Of a stretch of 64,000 bases of DNA, positions 19,301 through 24,064 are shown piece by piece. The first letter of the stretch is position 1, and each line of letters begins with the position of its first letter. Under the pieces are notes generated by a model. That model was not told where the DNA came from. It was given only the letters and a program-made list of their open reading frames with translations, and did not search any database. Made by a program: the position numbers and the translations under genes. This stretch comes from JAWPMT01 sp965267435 (GTDB lineage: Bacteria > Bacteroidota > Bacteroidia > Cytophagales > Cyclobacteriaceae), in assembly GCA_965267435.1 (NCBI GenBank), contig OZ253960.1:5580001-5644000 (forward strand). The letters run 5' to 3'.

Positions 19301-21770
19301 AGGAAACAGCACTTCGGACGGATCGTCGAATGAGCTAACGATCGATACGACTGCACCTGCGACCCCTACGATTACTTCGCAAACGACGAATGATACAACC
19401 CCGACTTTGACAGGTACGGCAGAGGCTGGAACGACTGTGACAGTGGTGATCGATGGAGTGACATTTACTACCACTGCCGACGGTAGCGGTGATTGGGGTG
19501 TTGACACTGGGACAGACACACCGACAGCTGGCGGACCATTCACGGGCCTTTCGGAAGGTGATTATGAGATAGCGGTAACGAGCACTGATGGTGCCGGAAA
19601 CAGCACTTCGGACGGATCGTCGAATGAGCTAACGATCGATACGACTGCACCTGCGACCCCTACGATTGCCTCTCAGACCACGAATGATACAACTCCGACA
19701 TTGACAGGAACAGCGGAGGCTGGAACAACTGTGACAGTGGTAATTGATGGAGTGACATTCACAACAACCGCAGATGGCAGCGGCGATTGGAGTATTGACA
19801 CCGGCTCAGATACACCGACAGCTGGCGGACCATTCATGGGCCTTTCAGAAGGGGATTATGATATAGCGATAACGAGCACTGATGGTTCAGGCAATAGCAC
19901 TTCGGATGGGTCGACGAATGAGCTAACGATCGATACGACTGCACCTGCGACCCCTACGATTACTTCCCAAACGACTAATGACACCACCCCGACTTTGACA
20001 GGTACGGCAGAGGCTGGAAATACTGTGACTGTAGTGATTGATGGAGTGACATTTACTACCACTGCCGACGGCAGCGGTGATTGGAGTATTGACACCGGGA
20101 CAGACACGCCAACGGCAGGCGGACCATTCACGGGCCTTTCAGAAGGTGATTATGATATAGCGATAACGAGCACTGATGGTGCAGGCAATGCTGCTAATGA
20201 CGCAAGCAGTTCTGAATTAGTCATTACCACTGGTGGGCCTTCAGTGCCGACCATCAACAGCCAGGTGACCAACGATACGACCCCGATTTTGACGGGAACC
20301 GCGGACGCAGGCACGACAATTACAGTGGTCGTAGACGGAGTGACATTTACCACTACTGCGGACGAGGAGGGCAATTGGAGCTTGGATACAGAGACCGAGA
20401 CACCTACAACAGGCGGTCCATTCACCGGCTTGGCAGATGGATCACAGGAGGTGTCCGTGACCAGTACCGATGGTTCAGGTGACAGCGCCAGCGATACCAG
20501 CAGTGGAGAGCTTGTGATTGATACCATAGGGCCATCCACACCCACCGTCAACACACAGCTCTCCAACGATCCCACACCAGTTGTGACAGGGTCTGCTGAA
20601 GCAGGAACAACAGTCACCGTAGTTATCGATGGGGTAACGTTCACCACCTCCGCAGACAGTGATGGCAACTGGAGTGTGGATACGGAGACGTTGTCGCCAA
20701 GCTCAGGTGGCCCATTCACGGGACTCGCAGATGGGGTGTTCGATGTCCAGGTGACCAGTTTGGATGATGCGGGCAACAGTTCATCGGACGGCTCGACAAA
20801 TGAGGTGACCATCGATACGACAGCTCCTGCGGCGCCAACGATTACGTCTGGGACCACGAATGATAGGACGCCAACGTTGACAGGTACGGCTGAGCCAGGA
20901 TCGACACTCACTATAGTGATTGATGGAGTGACTTTCACCACCACTGCAGACAGTGATGGCAATTGGAGTATTGACACACAAGTCGACTCTCCGACTTCAG
21001 GAGGTCCATTTACCGGCCTGGCTGAGGGTGATTACGAGATTATCGTAACCAGTACGGATAGCGCCGGCAACAGCGTATCCGGGGATTCACAATTAACAAT
21101 CGTAATCGACACACCCATAGTCGATACTGACGGGGATGGGATCCTGGATAGTGACGAGGATACCAATGGGGATGGCGATCTAGCCAATGACGATTGTGAC
21201 GGGGATGGAGTAGCCAACTATTTGGATACTGACTATTGTGACACAGATGGCGATGGGCTGCTTGATGACATAGAAGACGCCAACGAAAACGGCGATTTTT
21301 ATGATGATGATTGTGATAATGACGGTACGGCGAACTTCCTGGACCCAGACCTGTGTGACAGTGACAATGACGGCATCCCGGATGTTGAGGAAGACGACAA
21401 TGGTGATGGGGACCTGAAAAATGATGACTGCGATGATGACGGTGTGCCGGACTACCTCGATCGAGATCTATGTGTGGCGATGGTGGAGCCCCATCCTGGA
21501 TTCACTCCTAATGGCGATGGTATCAATGATTTCTTTTACATCGATGACATAGAGGATTTTCCAAACAATACAGTCCAAATATTCAATCGCTGGGGTAACA
21601 AAGTATTCGAAATCGCCGGCTACAACAACCAGGATCGCGTGTGGACCAGTGAGTCAAATTTCGGCATCGTCTATGGTGACAAACGTGTCCCGGACGGTAC
21701 CTACTACTACCTCATTGACCTCGGAGATGGCAGTGCGCCGCTGTCAGGTTTTGTCGTAATCAGCAAATAG
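4305..21770 (+). CDS. Giant T9SS type B surface adhesin with SprB-like and Ig-like repeat arrays
   Basis: A 5821-aa secreted protein. Residues 1-26 form a signal peptide (ALLLSSQAVGQ). An N-terminal domain (about 27-290) begins KGLIYKPATGAGSAILDPNG, a start common in Bacteroidota gliding-type proteins. Diverse Ig-like domains follow to about 870. Then come about four degenerate SprB-like repeats (870-1223), 37 near-identical 92-aa repeats (1223-4627) and ten 98-aa Ig-like repeats (4627-5605). A Cys-rich, calcium-binding-like Asp/Gly segment follows (DTDGDGILDSDED and similar, 5605-5725). The last about 95 residues (FTPNGDGINDFFYI to FVVISK, with IFNRWGNKVFE) are the CHU_C / gliding-motility C-terminal domain that directs type B T9SS export. 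Each 92-aa unit carries two cysteines (PSTCSG and SGCTST), as SprB repeats do. Size, repeats and PorP neighbour point to a SprB-type cell-surface adhesin for gliding or attachment. The ligand is unknown. Confidence 0.92.
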   Translation: MGITRSRYRHLLWVLGALLLSSQAVGQTKGLIYKPATGAGSAILDPNGDGFTSETAAGFINDDETESEIPFVALPIIGAGEPSSDLSTGPNCGFTDLVKSTDNETVYTYSDGTYLYFRFRLGGTAENSKGYSILIDSDLKFGSSGSDADPDYTAGNPGFEVEIVLESNFGVAIYDIDNNALTSTEVGDAAVDRPYDEHCQKSIAHSEECGQDYFYDFYLAYADLSSLGITSSTPLRMLGNTVISPKPSTGGSISDIAGIDDDLGITDDLFEDLIDIFPPTSGDDLSDGDELHPRADCPGIDAPIDIGVTSVSGTSTEVDGTIIEVFKDGFSQGSTVVASGVWTLSGLTALVAGEEITATAVVPASTGTEKSVSYSDCNPAIVALTCSNAISAATSFTMSSKGLCGSAGSAVAGAEIKVYFEGVLQTAGSGSSNYAGGQVFAEADGSWIWKCSTNSNTGCNGGAGCAGWSTTGSYEITQTESGKCESDPLEYCAGGAATSTVPTFSGSLTTATTTLSGSATTGASVTWYLDGVEQATTTASAGSWSFTPVSLAADQTVRVVSIEPGLCSAEASTTVGGVSLTPAITGTYCTGSTIASVSGYSSEVGGTVTLYTKGSAGVTTGDTQSGTTTVSASGDWTITSLNLSPGTFMAATVTNTGELESGLSNEAEIFSQTMDGSLAITTSSANEGDASISGTGTAGNTIQLHLDGIIEDGFTTTVDGSGNWTISGLDAASAGYNVLFAGGVVGVSSQSGSLCASDVVSGFTVDCLLPVSQTVTATTSTSVCSDKTITFNLASTENLVVYQLVDQSLNPLGTAALGDGTAMDLVASGLSSSVTSIAVKALKMGVTCETTFGNTAVLVEGFSISHVSSNPTDCASPNGSITISGVSSGQAYNVDYNVDGVAASESLTANGSGEISLLNLGPGEYTDITVSGLVITLSCTGNVIAGPVVLTNASSPTLSLGAGSDPTTCGGTDGSIALTSSIAAVTSYTLNYMKDGATLSTSLASDASGNISWSGLGVGTYSNINIVNTSDGCKSNNVGPSVLSDPTLTIALAGSSNPASCGGNGSFNLTFTGLADGSYTVNHDGGSFAGVTVTSGSATVTTPAGTYTNINVVDPVTSCTLENGLSVTISDPATHTIAATRTNPTTCGGNGSINLTFTNVTDGTYTIDYKDGVGASQSFSGVSVTSNAATISTTAGAYNDLSLTLSGCVSTGFPDITISDPTPPTISLNSSSNPSTCSGTDGSITLDFTGVADGTYTLNYVDGALAAQTFTGVSVSSGSATISGLGAGVYNDITITVSGCTSTDNIDVTLSDPTTPTITLNGSLNPSTCSGTDGSITLDFTGVADGTYTLNYVDGALAAQTFTGVSVSSGSATISGLGAGVYNDITITIAGCTSTDNIDVTLSDPTTPTITLNSSSNPSTCSGTDGSITLDFTGVADGTYTLNYVDGALAAQTFTGVSVSSGSATISGLGAGVYNDITITIAGCTSTDNIDVTLSDPTTPTITLNSSSNPSTCSGTDGSITLDFTGVADGSYTLNYVDGALAAQTFTGVSVSSGSATISGLGAGVYNDITITIAGCTSTDNIDVTLSDPTTPTISLNSSSNPSTCSGTDGSITLDFTGVADGTYTLNYVDGALAAQTFTGVSVSSGSATISGLGAGVYNDITITIAGCTSTDNIDVTLSDPTTPTITLNSSSNPSTCSGTDGSITLDFTGVADGTYTLNYVDGALAAQTFTGVSVSSGSATISGLGAGVYNDITITVSGCTSTDNIDVTLSDPTTPTITLNSSSNPSTCSGTDGSITLDFTGVADGTYTLNYVDGALAAQTFTGVSVSSGSATISGLGAGVYNDITITIAGCTSTDNIDVTLSDPTTPTITLNSSSNPSTCSGTDGSITLDFTGVADGTYTLNYVDGALAAQTFTGVSVSSGSATISGLGAGVYNDITITIAGCTSTDNIDVTLSDPTTPTITLNSSSNPSTCSGTDGSITLDFTGVADGSYTLNYVDGALAAQTFTGVSVSSGSATISGLGAGVYNDITITIAGCTSTDNIDVTLSDPTTPTISLNSSSNPSTCSGTDGSITLDFTGVADGTYTLNYVDGALAAQTFTGVSVSSGSATISGLGAGVYNDITITVSGCTSTDNIDVTLSDPTTPTISLNSSSNPSTCSGTDGSITLDFTGVADGTYTLNYVDGALAAQTFTGVSVSSGSATISGLGAGVYNDITITVSGCTSTDNIDVTLSDPTTPTISLNSSSNPSTCSGTDGSITLGFTGVADGTYTLNYVDGALAAQTFTGVSVSSGSATISGLGAGVYNDITITIAGCTSTDNIDVTLSDPTTPTITLNSSSNPSTCSGTDGSITLDFTGVADGTYTLNYVDGALAAQTFTGVSVSSGSATISGLGAGVYNDITITIAGCTSTDNIDVTLSDPTTPTITLNSSSNPSTCSGTDGSITLDFTGVADGTYTLNYVDGALAAQTFTGVSVSSGSATISGLGAGVYNDITITVSGCTSTDNIDVTLTNPGAPTISVNSSSNPSTCSGTDGSITLDFTGVADGTYTLNYVDGALAAQTFTGVSVSSGSATISGLGAGVYNDITITVSGCTSTDNIDVTLSDPTTPTITLNSSLNPSTCSGTDGSITLDFTGVADGTYTLNYVDGALAAQTFTGVSVSSGSATISGLGAGVYNDITITIAGCTSTDNIDVTLNNPGAPTISLNSSSNPSTCSGTDGSITLDFTGVADGTYTLNYVDGALAAQTFTGVSVSSGSATISGLGAGVYNDITITISGCTSTDNIDVTLSDPTTPTITLNSSSNPSTCSGTDGSITLDFTGVADGTYTLNYVDGALAAQTFTGVSVSSGSATISGLGAGVYNDITITLSGCTSTDNIDVTLSDPTTPTITLNSSSNPSTCSGTDGSITLDFTGVADGTYTLNYVDGALAAQTFTGVSVSSGSATISGLGAGVYNDITITIAGCTSTDNIDVTLSDPTTPTITLNSSSNPSTCSGTDGSITLDFTGVADGTYTLNYVDGALAAQTFTGVSVSSGSATISGLGAGVYNDITITLSGCTSTDNIDVTLSDPTTPTISLNSSSNPSTCSGTDGSITLDFTGVADGTYTLNYVDGALAAQTFTGVSVSSGSATISGLGAGVYNDITITVSGCTSTDNIDVTLSDPTTPTISLNSSSNPSTCSGTDGSITLDFTGVADGTYTLNYVDGALAAQTFTGVSVSSGSATISGLGAGVYNDITITVSGCTSTDNIDVTLSDPTTPTISLNSSSNPSTCSGTDGSITLGFTGVADGTYTLNYVDGALAAQTFTGVSVSSGSATISGLGAGVYNDITITVSGCTSTDNIDVTLSDPTTPTISPNSSSNPSTCSGTDGSITLDFTGVADGTYTLNYVDGALAAQTFTGVSVSSGSATISSLGADVYNDITITLSGCTSTDNIDVTLSDPTTPTISLNSSSNPSTCSGTDGSITLDFTGVADGTYTLNYVDGALAAQTFTGVSVSSGSATISGLGAGVYNDITITVSGCTSTDNIDVTLSDPTTPTISLNSSSNPSTCSGTDGSITLDFTGVADGTYTLNYVDGALAAQTFTGVSVSSGSATISGLGAGVHNDITITISGCTSTDNIDVTLSDPTTPTITLNSSSNPSTCSGTDGSITLGFTGVADGTYTLNYVDGALAAQTFTGVSVSSGSATISGLGAGVYNDITITIAGCTSTDNIDVTLSDPTTPTISLNSSSNPSTCGGTDGSITLDFTGVADGTYTLNYVDGALAAQTFTGVSVSSGSATISSRGAGVYNDITITVSGCTSTDNIDVTLTNPGAPTISVNSSSNPSTCSGTDGSITLDFTGVADGTYTLNYVDGALAAQTFTGVSVSSGSATISGLGAGVYNDITITISGCTSTDNIDVTLSDPTTPTITLNSSSNPSTCSGTDGSITLDFTGVADGTYTLNYVDGALAALTFTGVSVSSGSATISGLGAGVYNDITITIAGCTSTDNIDVTLSDPTTPTISLNSSSNPSTCGGTDGSITLDFTGVADGTYTLNYVDGALAAQTFTGVSVSSGSATISGLGAGVYNDITITISGCTSTDNIDVTLSDPTTPTITLNSSSNPSTCSGTDGSITLDFTGVADGTYTLNYVDGALAAQTFTGVSVSSGSATISGLGAGVYNDITITISGCTSTDNIDVTLSDPTTPTISLNSSSNPSTCSGTDGSITLDFTGVADGTYTLNYVDGALAAQTFTGVSVSSGSATISGLGAGVYNDITITIAGCTSTDNIDVTLSDPTTPTISLNSSSNPSTCGGTDGSITLDFTGVADGTYTLNYVDGALAAQTFTGVSVSSGSATISSLGAGVYNDITITVSGCTSTDNMDVTLTNPGAPTISVNSSSNPSTCSGTEGSITLDFTGVADGTYTLNYVDGALAAQTFTGVSVSSGSATISGLGAGVYNDITITLSGCTSTDNIDVTLSDPTTPTISLNSSSNPSTCSGTDGSITLDFTGVADGTYTLNYVDGALAAQTFTGVSVSSGSATISGLGAGVYNDITITIAGCTSTDNIDVTLNNPGAPTISLNSSSNPSTCSGTDGSITLDFTGVADGTYTLNYVDGALAAQTFTGVSVSSGSATISGLGAGVYNDITITISGCTSTDNIDVTLNNPGAPTAPTVATLLTNSATPTIMGTADAGNTVTVVVGGATYSTTADGSGDWSIDTSVDTPTSGSFAPDVNGDNEVVATASNGSCNTSDTSSNELTIDTTAPATPTITSQTTNDTTPTLTGTAEAGTTVTVVIDGVTFTTTADGSGDWSIDTGSDTPTAGGPFMGLSEGDYDIAITSTDGSGNSTSDGSTNELTIDTTAPATPTITSQTTNDTTPTLTGTAEAGNTVTVVIDGVTFTTTADGSGDWSIDTGTDTPTAGGPFTGMLEGDYEIAVTSTDGAGNNTSDGSANELTIDTTAPATPTITSQTTNDTTPTLTGTAEAGTTVTVVIDGVTFTTTADGSGDWSIDTGSDTPTAGGPFTGLSEGDYEIAVTSTDGAGNSTSDGSSNELTIDTTAPATPTITSQTTNDTTPTLTGTAEAGTTVTVVIDGVTFTTTADGSGDWGVDTGTDTPTAGGPFTGLSEGDYEIAVTSTDGAGNSTSDGSSNELTIDTTAPATPTIASQTTNDTTPTLTGTAEAGTTVTVVIDGVTFTTTADGSGDWSIDTGSDTPTAGGPFMGLSEGDYDIAITSTDGSGNSTSDGSTNELTIDTTAPATPTITSQTTNDTTPTLTGTAEAGNTVTVVIDGVTFTTTADGSGDWSIDTGTDTPTAGGPFTGLSEGDYDIAITSTDGAGNAANDASSSELVITTGGPSVPTINSQVTNDTTPILTGTADAGTTITVVVDGVTFTTTADEEGNWSLDTETETPTTGGPFTGLADGSQEVSVTSTDGSGDSASDTSSGELVIDTIGPSTPTVNTQLSNDPTPVVTGSAEAGTTVTVVIDGVTFTTSADSDGNWSVDTETLSPSSGGPFTGLADGVFDVQVTSLDDAGNSSSDGSTNEVTIDTTAPAAPTITSGTTNDRTPTLTGTAEPGSTLTIVIDGVTFTTTADSDGNWSIDTQVDSPTSGGPFTGLAEGDYEIIVTSTDSAGNSVSGDSQLTIVIDTPIVDTDGDGILDSDEDTNGDGDLANDDCDGDGVANYLDTDYCDTDGDGLLDDIEDANENGDFYDDDCDNDGTANFLDPDLCDSDNDGIPDVEEDDNGDGDLKNDDCDDDGVPDYLDRDLCVAMVEPHPGFTPNGDGINDFFYIDDIEDFPNNTVQIFNRWGNKVFEIAGYNNQDRVWTSESNFGIVYGDKRVPDGTYYYLIDLGDGSAPLSGFVVISK
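6895..7973 (+). repeat. Degenerate SprB-like repeats preceding the main array
   Basis: About four diverged units of the same family as the main array, beginning at SSNPTDCASPNGSI, GSDPTTCGGTDGSI, SSNPASCGGNGSF and TNPTTCGGNGSI. They keep the NPxxC..GSI and SGC-like landmarks but differ strongly in sequence and in length (about 80-95 residues). They look like older copies of the unit later amplified downstream. Confidence 0.75.
7974..18186 (+). repeat. 37 tandem 276-bp repeats (92 aa each) inside the adhesin gene
   Basis: The landmark AACAGCAG (encoding NSS) occurs at 7989 and its counterpart in the last unit at 17925. The distance of 9936 bases is exactly 36 x 276, so 37 units follow one another without a net indel. 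The protein unit runs from PTITLNSSSNPSTCSG to DNIDVTLSDPT. Variation is limited to a few positions: ITVSG/ITIAG/ITISG/ITLSG, LSDPTTP versus LTNPGAP or LNNPGAP, and three units with LGFTG instead of LDFTG. Long blocks are identical at DNA level between distant units. Confidence 0.95.
18187..21115 (+). repeat. Ten tandem 294-bp Ig-like repeats (98 aa each)
   Basis: The unit TPTITSQTTNDTTPTLTGTA to SNELTIDTTAPA recurs ten times. It resembles the bacterial Ig-like (Big) domains of large adhesins. Units 2-7 are nearly identical; units 1 and 8-10 are diverged. The spacing is 294 bases. A block of about 420 bases at about 18537-18958 is repeated identically four units later (about 19713-20134). Confidence 0.9.
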
Positions 21771-21789
21771 AAAAAAGACCAGCATAGAC

Positions 21790-22710
21790 ATGAGATTAAC
21801 CATCGCGTACACTTTCTTCTTACTTCTGTTGGCATTCTCCGGACATGCCCAGCAGCAGGCGATGTTCACTCAATATATGTTCAATGGCCTCGCGCTCAAT
21901 CCAGCTTACGCTGGCAGTCATGGGTCTATTAGCGCTTCTGCCATAGCACGGATCCAATGGGTGGGAATTGATGGAGCTCCGCGGACACAGACCTTTTCCG
22001 CGCACTCACCAATCCCTGGTCGCAACATGGCCGTTGGGCTTGTCGTCTCTCACGACCAATTGGGAGTATCAAGCAACAACATGCTCTTCGGGTCCTATGC
22101 CTATCGGATTGAGATGGAGAAAAGCACACTGTCCATGGGGATGCAGGTGGGCATTAGCAACATGGAGGTAGACTATGGCAGCCTTGGGTTGGATGATCCC
22201 AATCTCCAGGCAAGTATCCGCGGTACGAAACCCAATGTGGGGATGGGACTATACTACTACAGTGATGAATTCTTTGTGGGATTTTCGATGCCCGTGATGT
22301 TCAGCACTGAGTTAGCCGGAACGATCAACGATGTGAATGGCGTGTATGACATCCGCACGGAACAGCTGAGTCATATGTTCATGACTGCGGGCTACTTATT
22401 TTACTTGTCCCCACTCATGAAGTTGAAGCCCAGCTTTTTGATGAAGTCCGTAGCCGGGGCACCGATTGAGTTCGACATCAACGCCAACCTGATCCTCGAT
22501 GATAAAGTCTGGGTAGGCTTGTCCTACCGATCGATGGACTCGATGGACTTCTTGTTGGAATTTCAGGTAAATCCACAATTCCGATTTGGCTATGCCTACG
22601 ACTACAGCCTTAGCGATTTGAATCGGGTAAACTCAGGGTCGCACGAGTTTATGATCAACTACCGCTTCGTGATCGAGAAGACCAAGGTAGTCACCCCGAG
22701 ATACTTCTGA
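21790..22710 (+). CDS. PorP/SprF family type IX secretion membrane protein
   Basis: A 306-aa outer-membrane beta-barrel protein of the PorP/SprF family. The signal peptide ends in SGHAQQQ. The family hallmark QAMFTQYMFNGLALNPAYAGS opens the mature protein, followed by amphipathic strands to a C-terminal aromatic residue (PRYF). Members pair with type B T9SS cargo: SprF is needed for SprB delivery to the surface in Flavobacterium, and PorP links the gliding or secretion machinery to the outer membrane. Here it begins 19 bases after the giant adhesin stop, so it is almost certainly cotranscribed and is the dedicated anchor or export partner of that adhesin. Family call is firm; partner assignment is inferred from adjacency. 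Confidence 0.92.
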   Translation: MRLTIAYTFFLLLLAFSGHAQQQAMFTQYMFNGLALNPAYAGSHGSISASAIARIQWVGIDGAPRTQTFSAHSPIPGRNMAVGLVVSHDQLGVSSNNMLFGSYAYRIEMEKSTLSMGMQVGISNMEVDYGSLGLDDPNLQASIRGTKPNVGMGLYYYSDEFFVGFSMPVMFSTELAGTINDVNGVYDIRTEQLSHMFMTAGYLFYLSPLMKLKPSFLMKSVAGAPIEFDINANLILDDKVWVGLSYRSMDSMDFLLEFQVNPQFRFGYAYDYSLSDLNRVNSGSHEFMINYRFVIEKTKVVTPRYF

Positions 22711-22822
22711 TAGAAAGGATTCTCACGAAGGTGGAGCCGGAGAGGACCGAGCGTGAAGAAAGCTGCCAGTGGCAGGTTTTAGCAAGGGGCCAGGATGCAG
22801 GGGGGCTCCCGGAGGCGGAACG

Positions 22823-22849
22823 AAAAAATCCCGCCAATAGCGGGATTTT
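22823..22849 (-). terminator. Rho-independent terminator of the tmRNA gene
   Basis: Read on the minus strand, AATCCCGC and GCGGGATT arms enclose a short TATTG loop and are followed by six T residues. It lies four bases beyond the 3' end of the tmRNA. On the plus strand the same hairpin ends in four T residues and might also help end the PorP transcript. Confidence 0.75.
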
Positions 22850-22852
22850 GAG

Positions 22853-23254
22853 TGGAGCCGGAGGGATTCGAACCCTCGTCCAGAGAAGGGAATCATGCAT
22901 CCTCTACATGCTTAGTCTTACCTTTCGATCTTACTAGCAAGCTGGTGGTAAAACGACCCACTTACTAGCCAGCCACTAAAGTTTCGCCTCTGGTTAGTAG
23001 CCTCCCAAAGACTAGTCTCTCAAATGACACCCCAAAATCCTGCCCGAGGGACGGAGGCCTGGTGGGATGTGGCCAGGGAACGTCGCTGGACGCTCAACCT
23101 TTTAAGCCTGTCTATTCAACAATAAGTCGAATTAGGCAGCCATGGCGTAATTAGATTCGCCAATTATAGTTCGAGCATATTGATCACGGATGCATACTCA
23201 ACACCCGACATGCAAATACATCACCCGCACTTCCTGTCGATTCCAGTCGGCCCC
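22853..23254 (-). ncRNA. ssrA: tmRNA (transfer-messenger RNA)
   Basis: Ribosome-rescue RNA. The 5' end GGGGCCGACTGGAATCGACA (minus strand from 23254) is the tRNA-like start with the tmRNA D-arm sequence. The 3' end carries the T-arm GGGTTCGAATCCC and the acceptor strand CGGCTCCA, which pairs with the 5' GGGGCCG with one G-U. The tag reading frame at 23161-23132 (minus) is GGC GAA TCT AAT TAC GCC ATG GCT GCC TAA. It encodes GESNYAMAA, to which the charged alanine adds the first residue, and it resembles other Bacteroidota tags. The genomic sequence after the discriminator A is CTC, so the CCA tail is not encoded and must be added. About 402 nt long. Confidence 0.93.
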
Positions 23255-23274
23255 AAAAGTGTGGTTTCAGAATA

Positions 23275-23306
23275 CAAAAGTACTGTTTACGGCACTCTCT
23301 CACCAA
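23275..23306 (-). promoter_or_regulatory. Probable tmRNA promoter
   Basis: On the minus strand TACTTTTG (23282-23275) fits TAnnTTTG. A TTGG lies 21 bases upstream (23306-23303). The box is 20 bases before the mature tmRNA 5' end, leaving a short leader for RNase P to remove. Confidence 0.5.
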
Positions 23307-23414
23307 TAGTTACAGCACCTGGAAATTAAAGGTTCGATTTAACCAGAGTTCTATTAGATTGAACTTCGTTGGAGGCGGCGAAAGAATCACTCAAAACCAA
23401 TAATTGAAAAAACC

Positions 23415-24044
23415 ATGTTCATAGGACACTTCGCTGCAGCCTTTGCAGCCAAGAAGATTGATCAGCTGCCGTCCCTGGCGCTCATGTTCATTGCCGTTCA
23501 GCTCCTCGACTTACTTTGGCCGATTTTTGTATTGATAGGTATTGAGACTTTCCAAGTTGATCCGGGCAATACGGCCATGACGCCGCTCAATTTCGTTTCT
23601 TACCCCTATTCGCATAGCCTGCTAATGTCCATTGTCTGGGGTGTTTTACTTGCGGGTGGTTACTACGCATTCAGCAAAAACCGCAAGGGATCGATGCTCC
23701 TTGGCGCTCTCGTGGTCAGTCACTGGGTCCTTGATTTTCTGACCCACCGACCAGACCTTCCACTGTCGCCGTTTGGAGGCCCGAAGCTTGGATTGGGCTT
23801 GTGGAACATACCCGTCGTCGAGATCATTATTGAAGTCGGCTTCTTCTTGTTCGGTGTCATCGTGTATTGGAGAATCGTACAGCCAAAGCGAAAGATTGCC
23901 TTTTGGTCGCTCATTGCTTTCTTCCTGGTCATCCATATCATGAACCTCACAGGGCCACCGCCGCCGTCCGTCGAGGCGGTCGCCTGGAGTGCCAACGCTT
24001 TATGGATCACCGTGCTGTGGGCGTGGTGGATCGAGAAGAAATAA
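23415..24044 (+). CDS. Polytopic membrane protein with YdjM-like hydrolase features
   Basis: A 209-aa protein with five or six predicted membrane segments. It opens FIGHFAAAFAAKK and has histidine/aspartate motifs YPYSHSLL (about residue 62) and SHWVLDFLTHRPDLPL (about 102-117). The early GH, SHS and SHWxLDxxTHRxD arrangement resembles the membrane-bound, metal-dependent hydrolase-like proteins of the YdjM/DUF457 kind, whose substrate is unknown. It stands 161 bases upstream of the tmRNA 5' end on the opposite strand and 20 bases before a PD40 lipoprotein. No specific role can be given. Membrane location is secure; the family link is moderate. Confidence 0.65.
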   Translation: MFIGHFAAAFAAKKIDQLPSLALMFIAVQLLDLLWPIFVLIGIETFQVDPGNTAMTPLNFVSYPYSHSLLMSIVWGVLLAGGYYAFSKNRKGSMLLGALVVSHWVLDFLTHRPDLPLSPFGGPKLGLGLWNIPVVEIIIEVGFFLFGVIVYWRIVQPKRKIAFWSLIAFFLVIHIMNLTGPPPPSVEAVAWSANALWITVLWAWWIEKK

Positions 24045-24064
24045 GCCACTAAGTCTAGTAGCCT

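Noticed and set aside
18107..20977. Long minus-strand open frames rich in Val, Pro and Ser
   Set aside because: They recur with the 294-base period because they are shadows of the Ig-like repeats on the plus strand.
22691..22937. Short frames over the ssrA 3' end
   Set aside because: They overlap the tmRNA tRNA-like domain and its terminator; the RNA explains the sequence.
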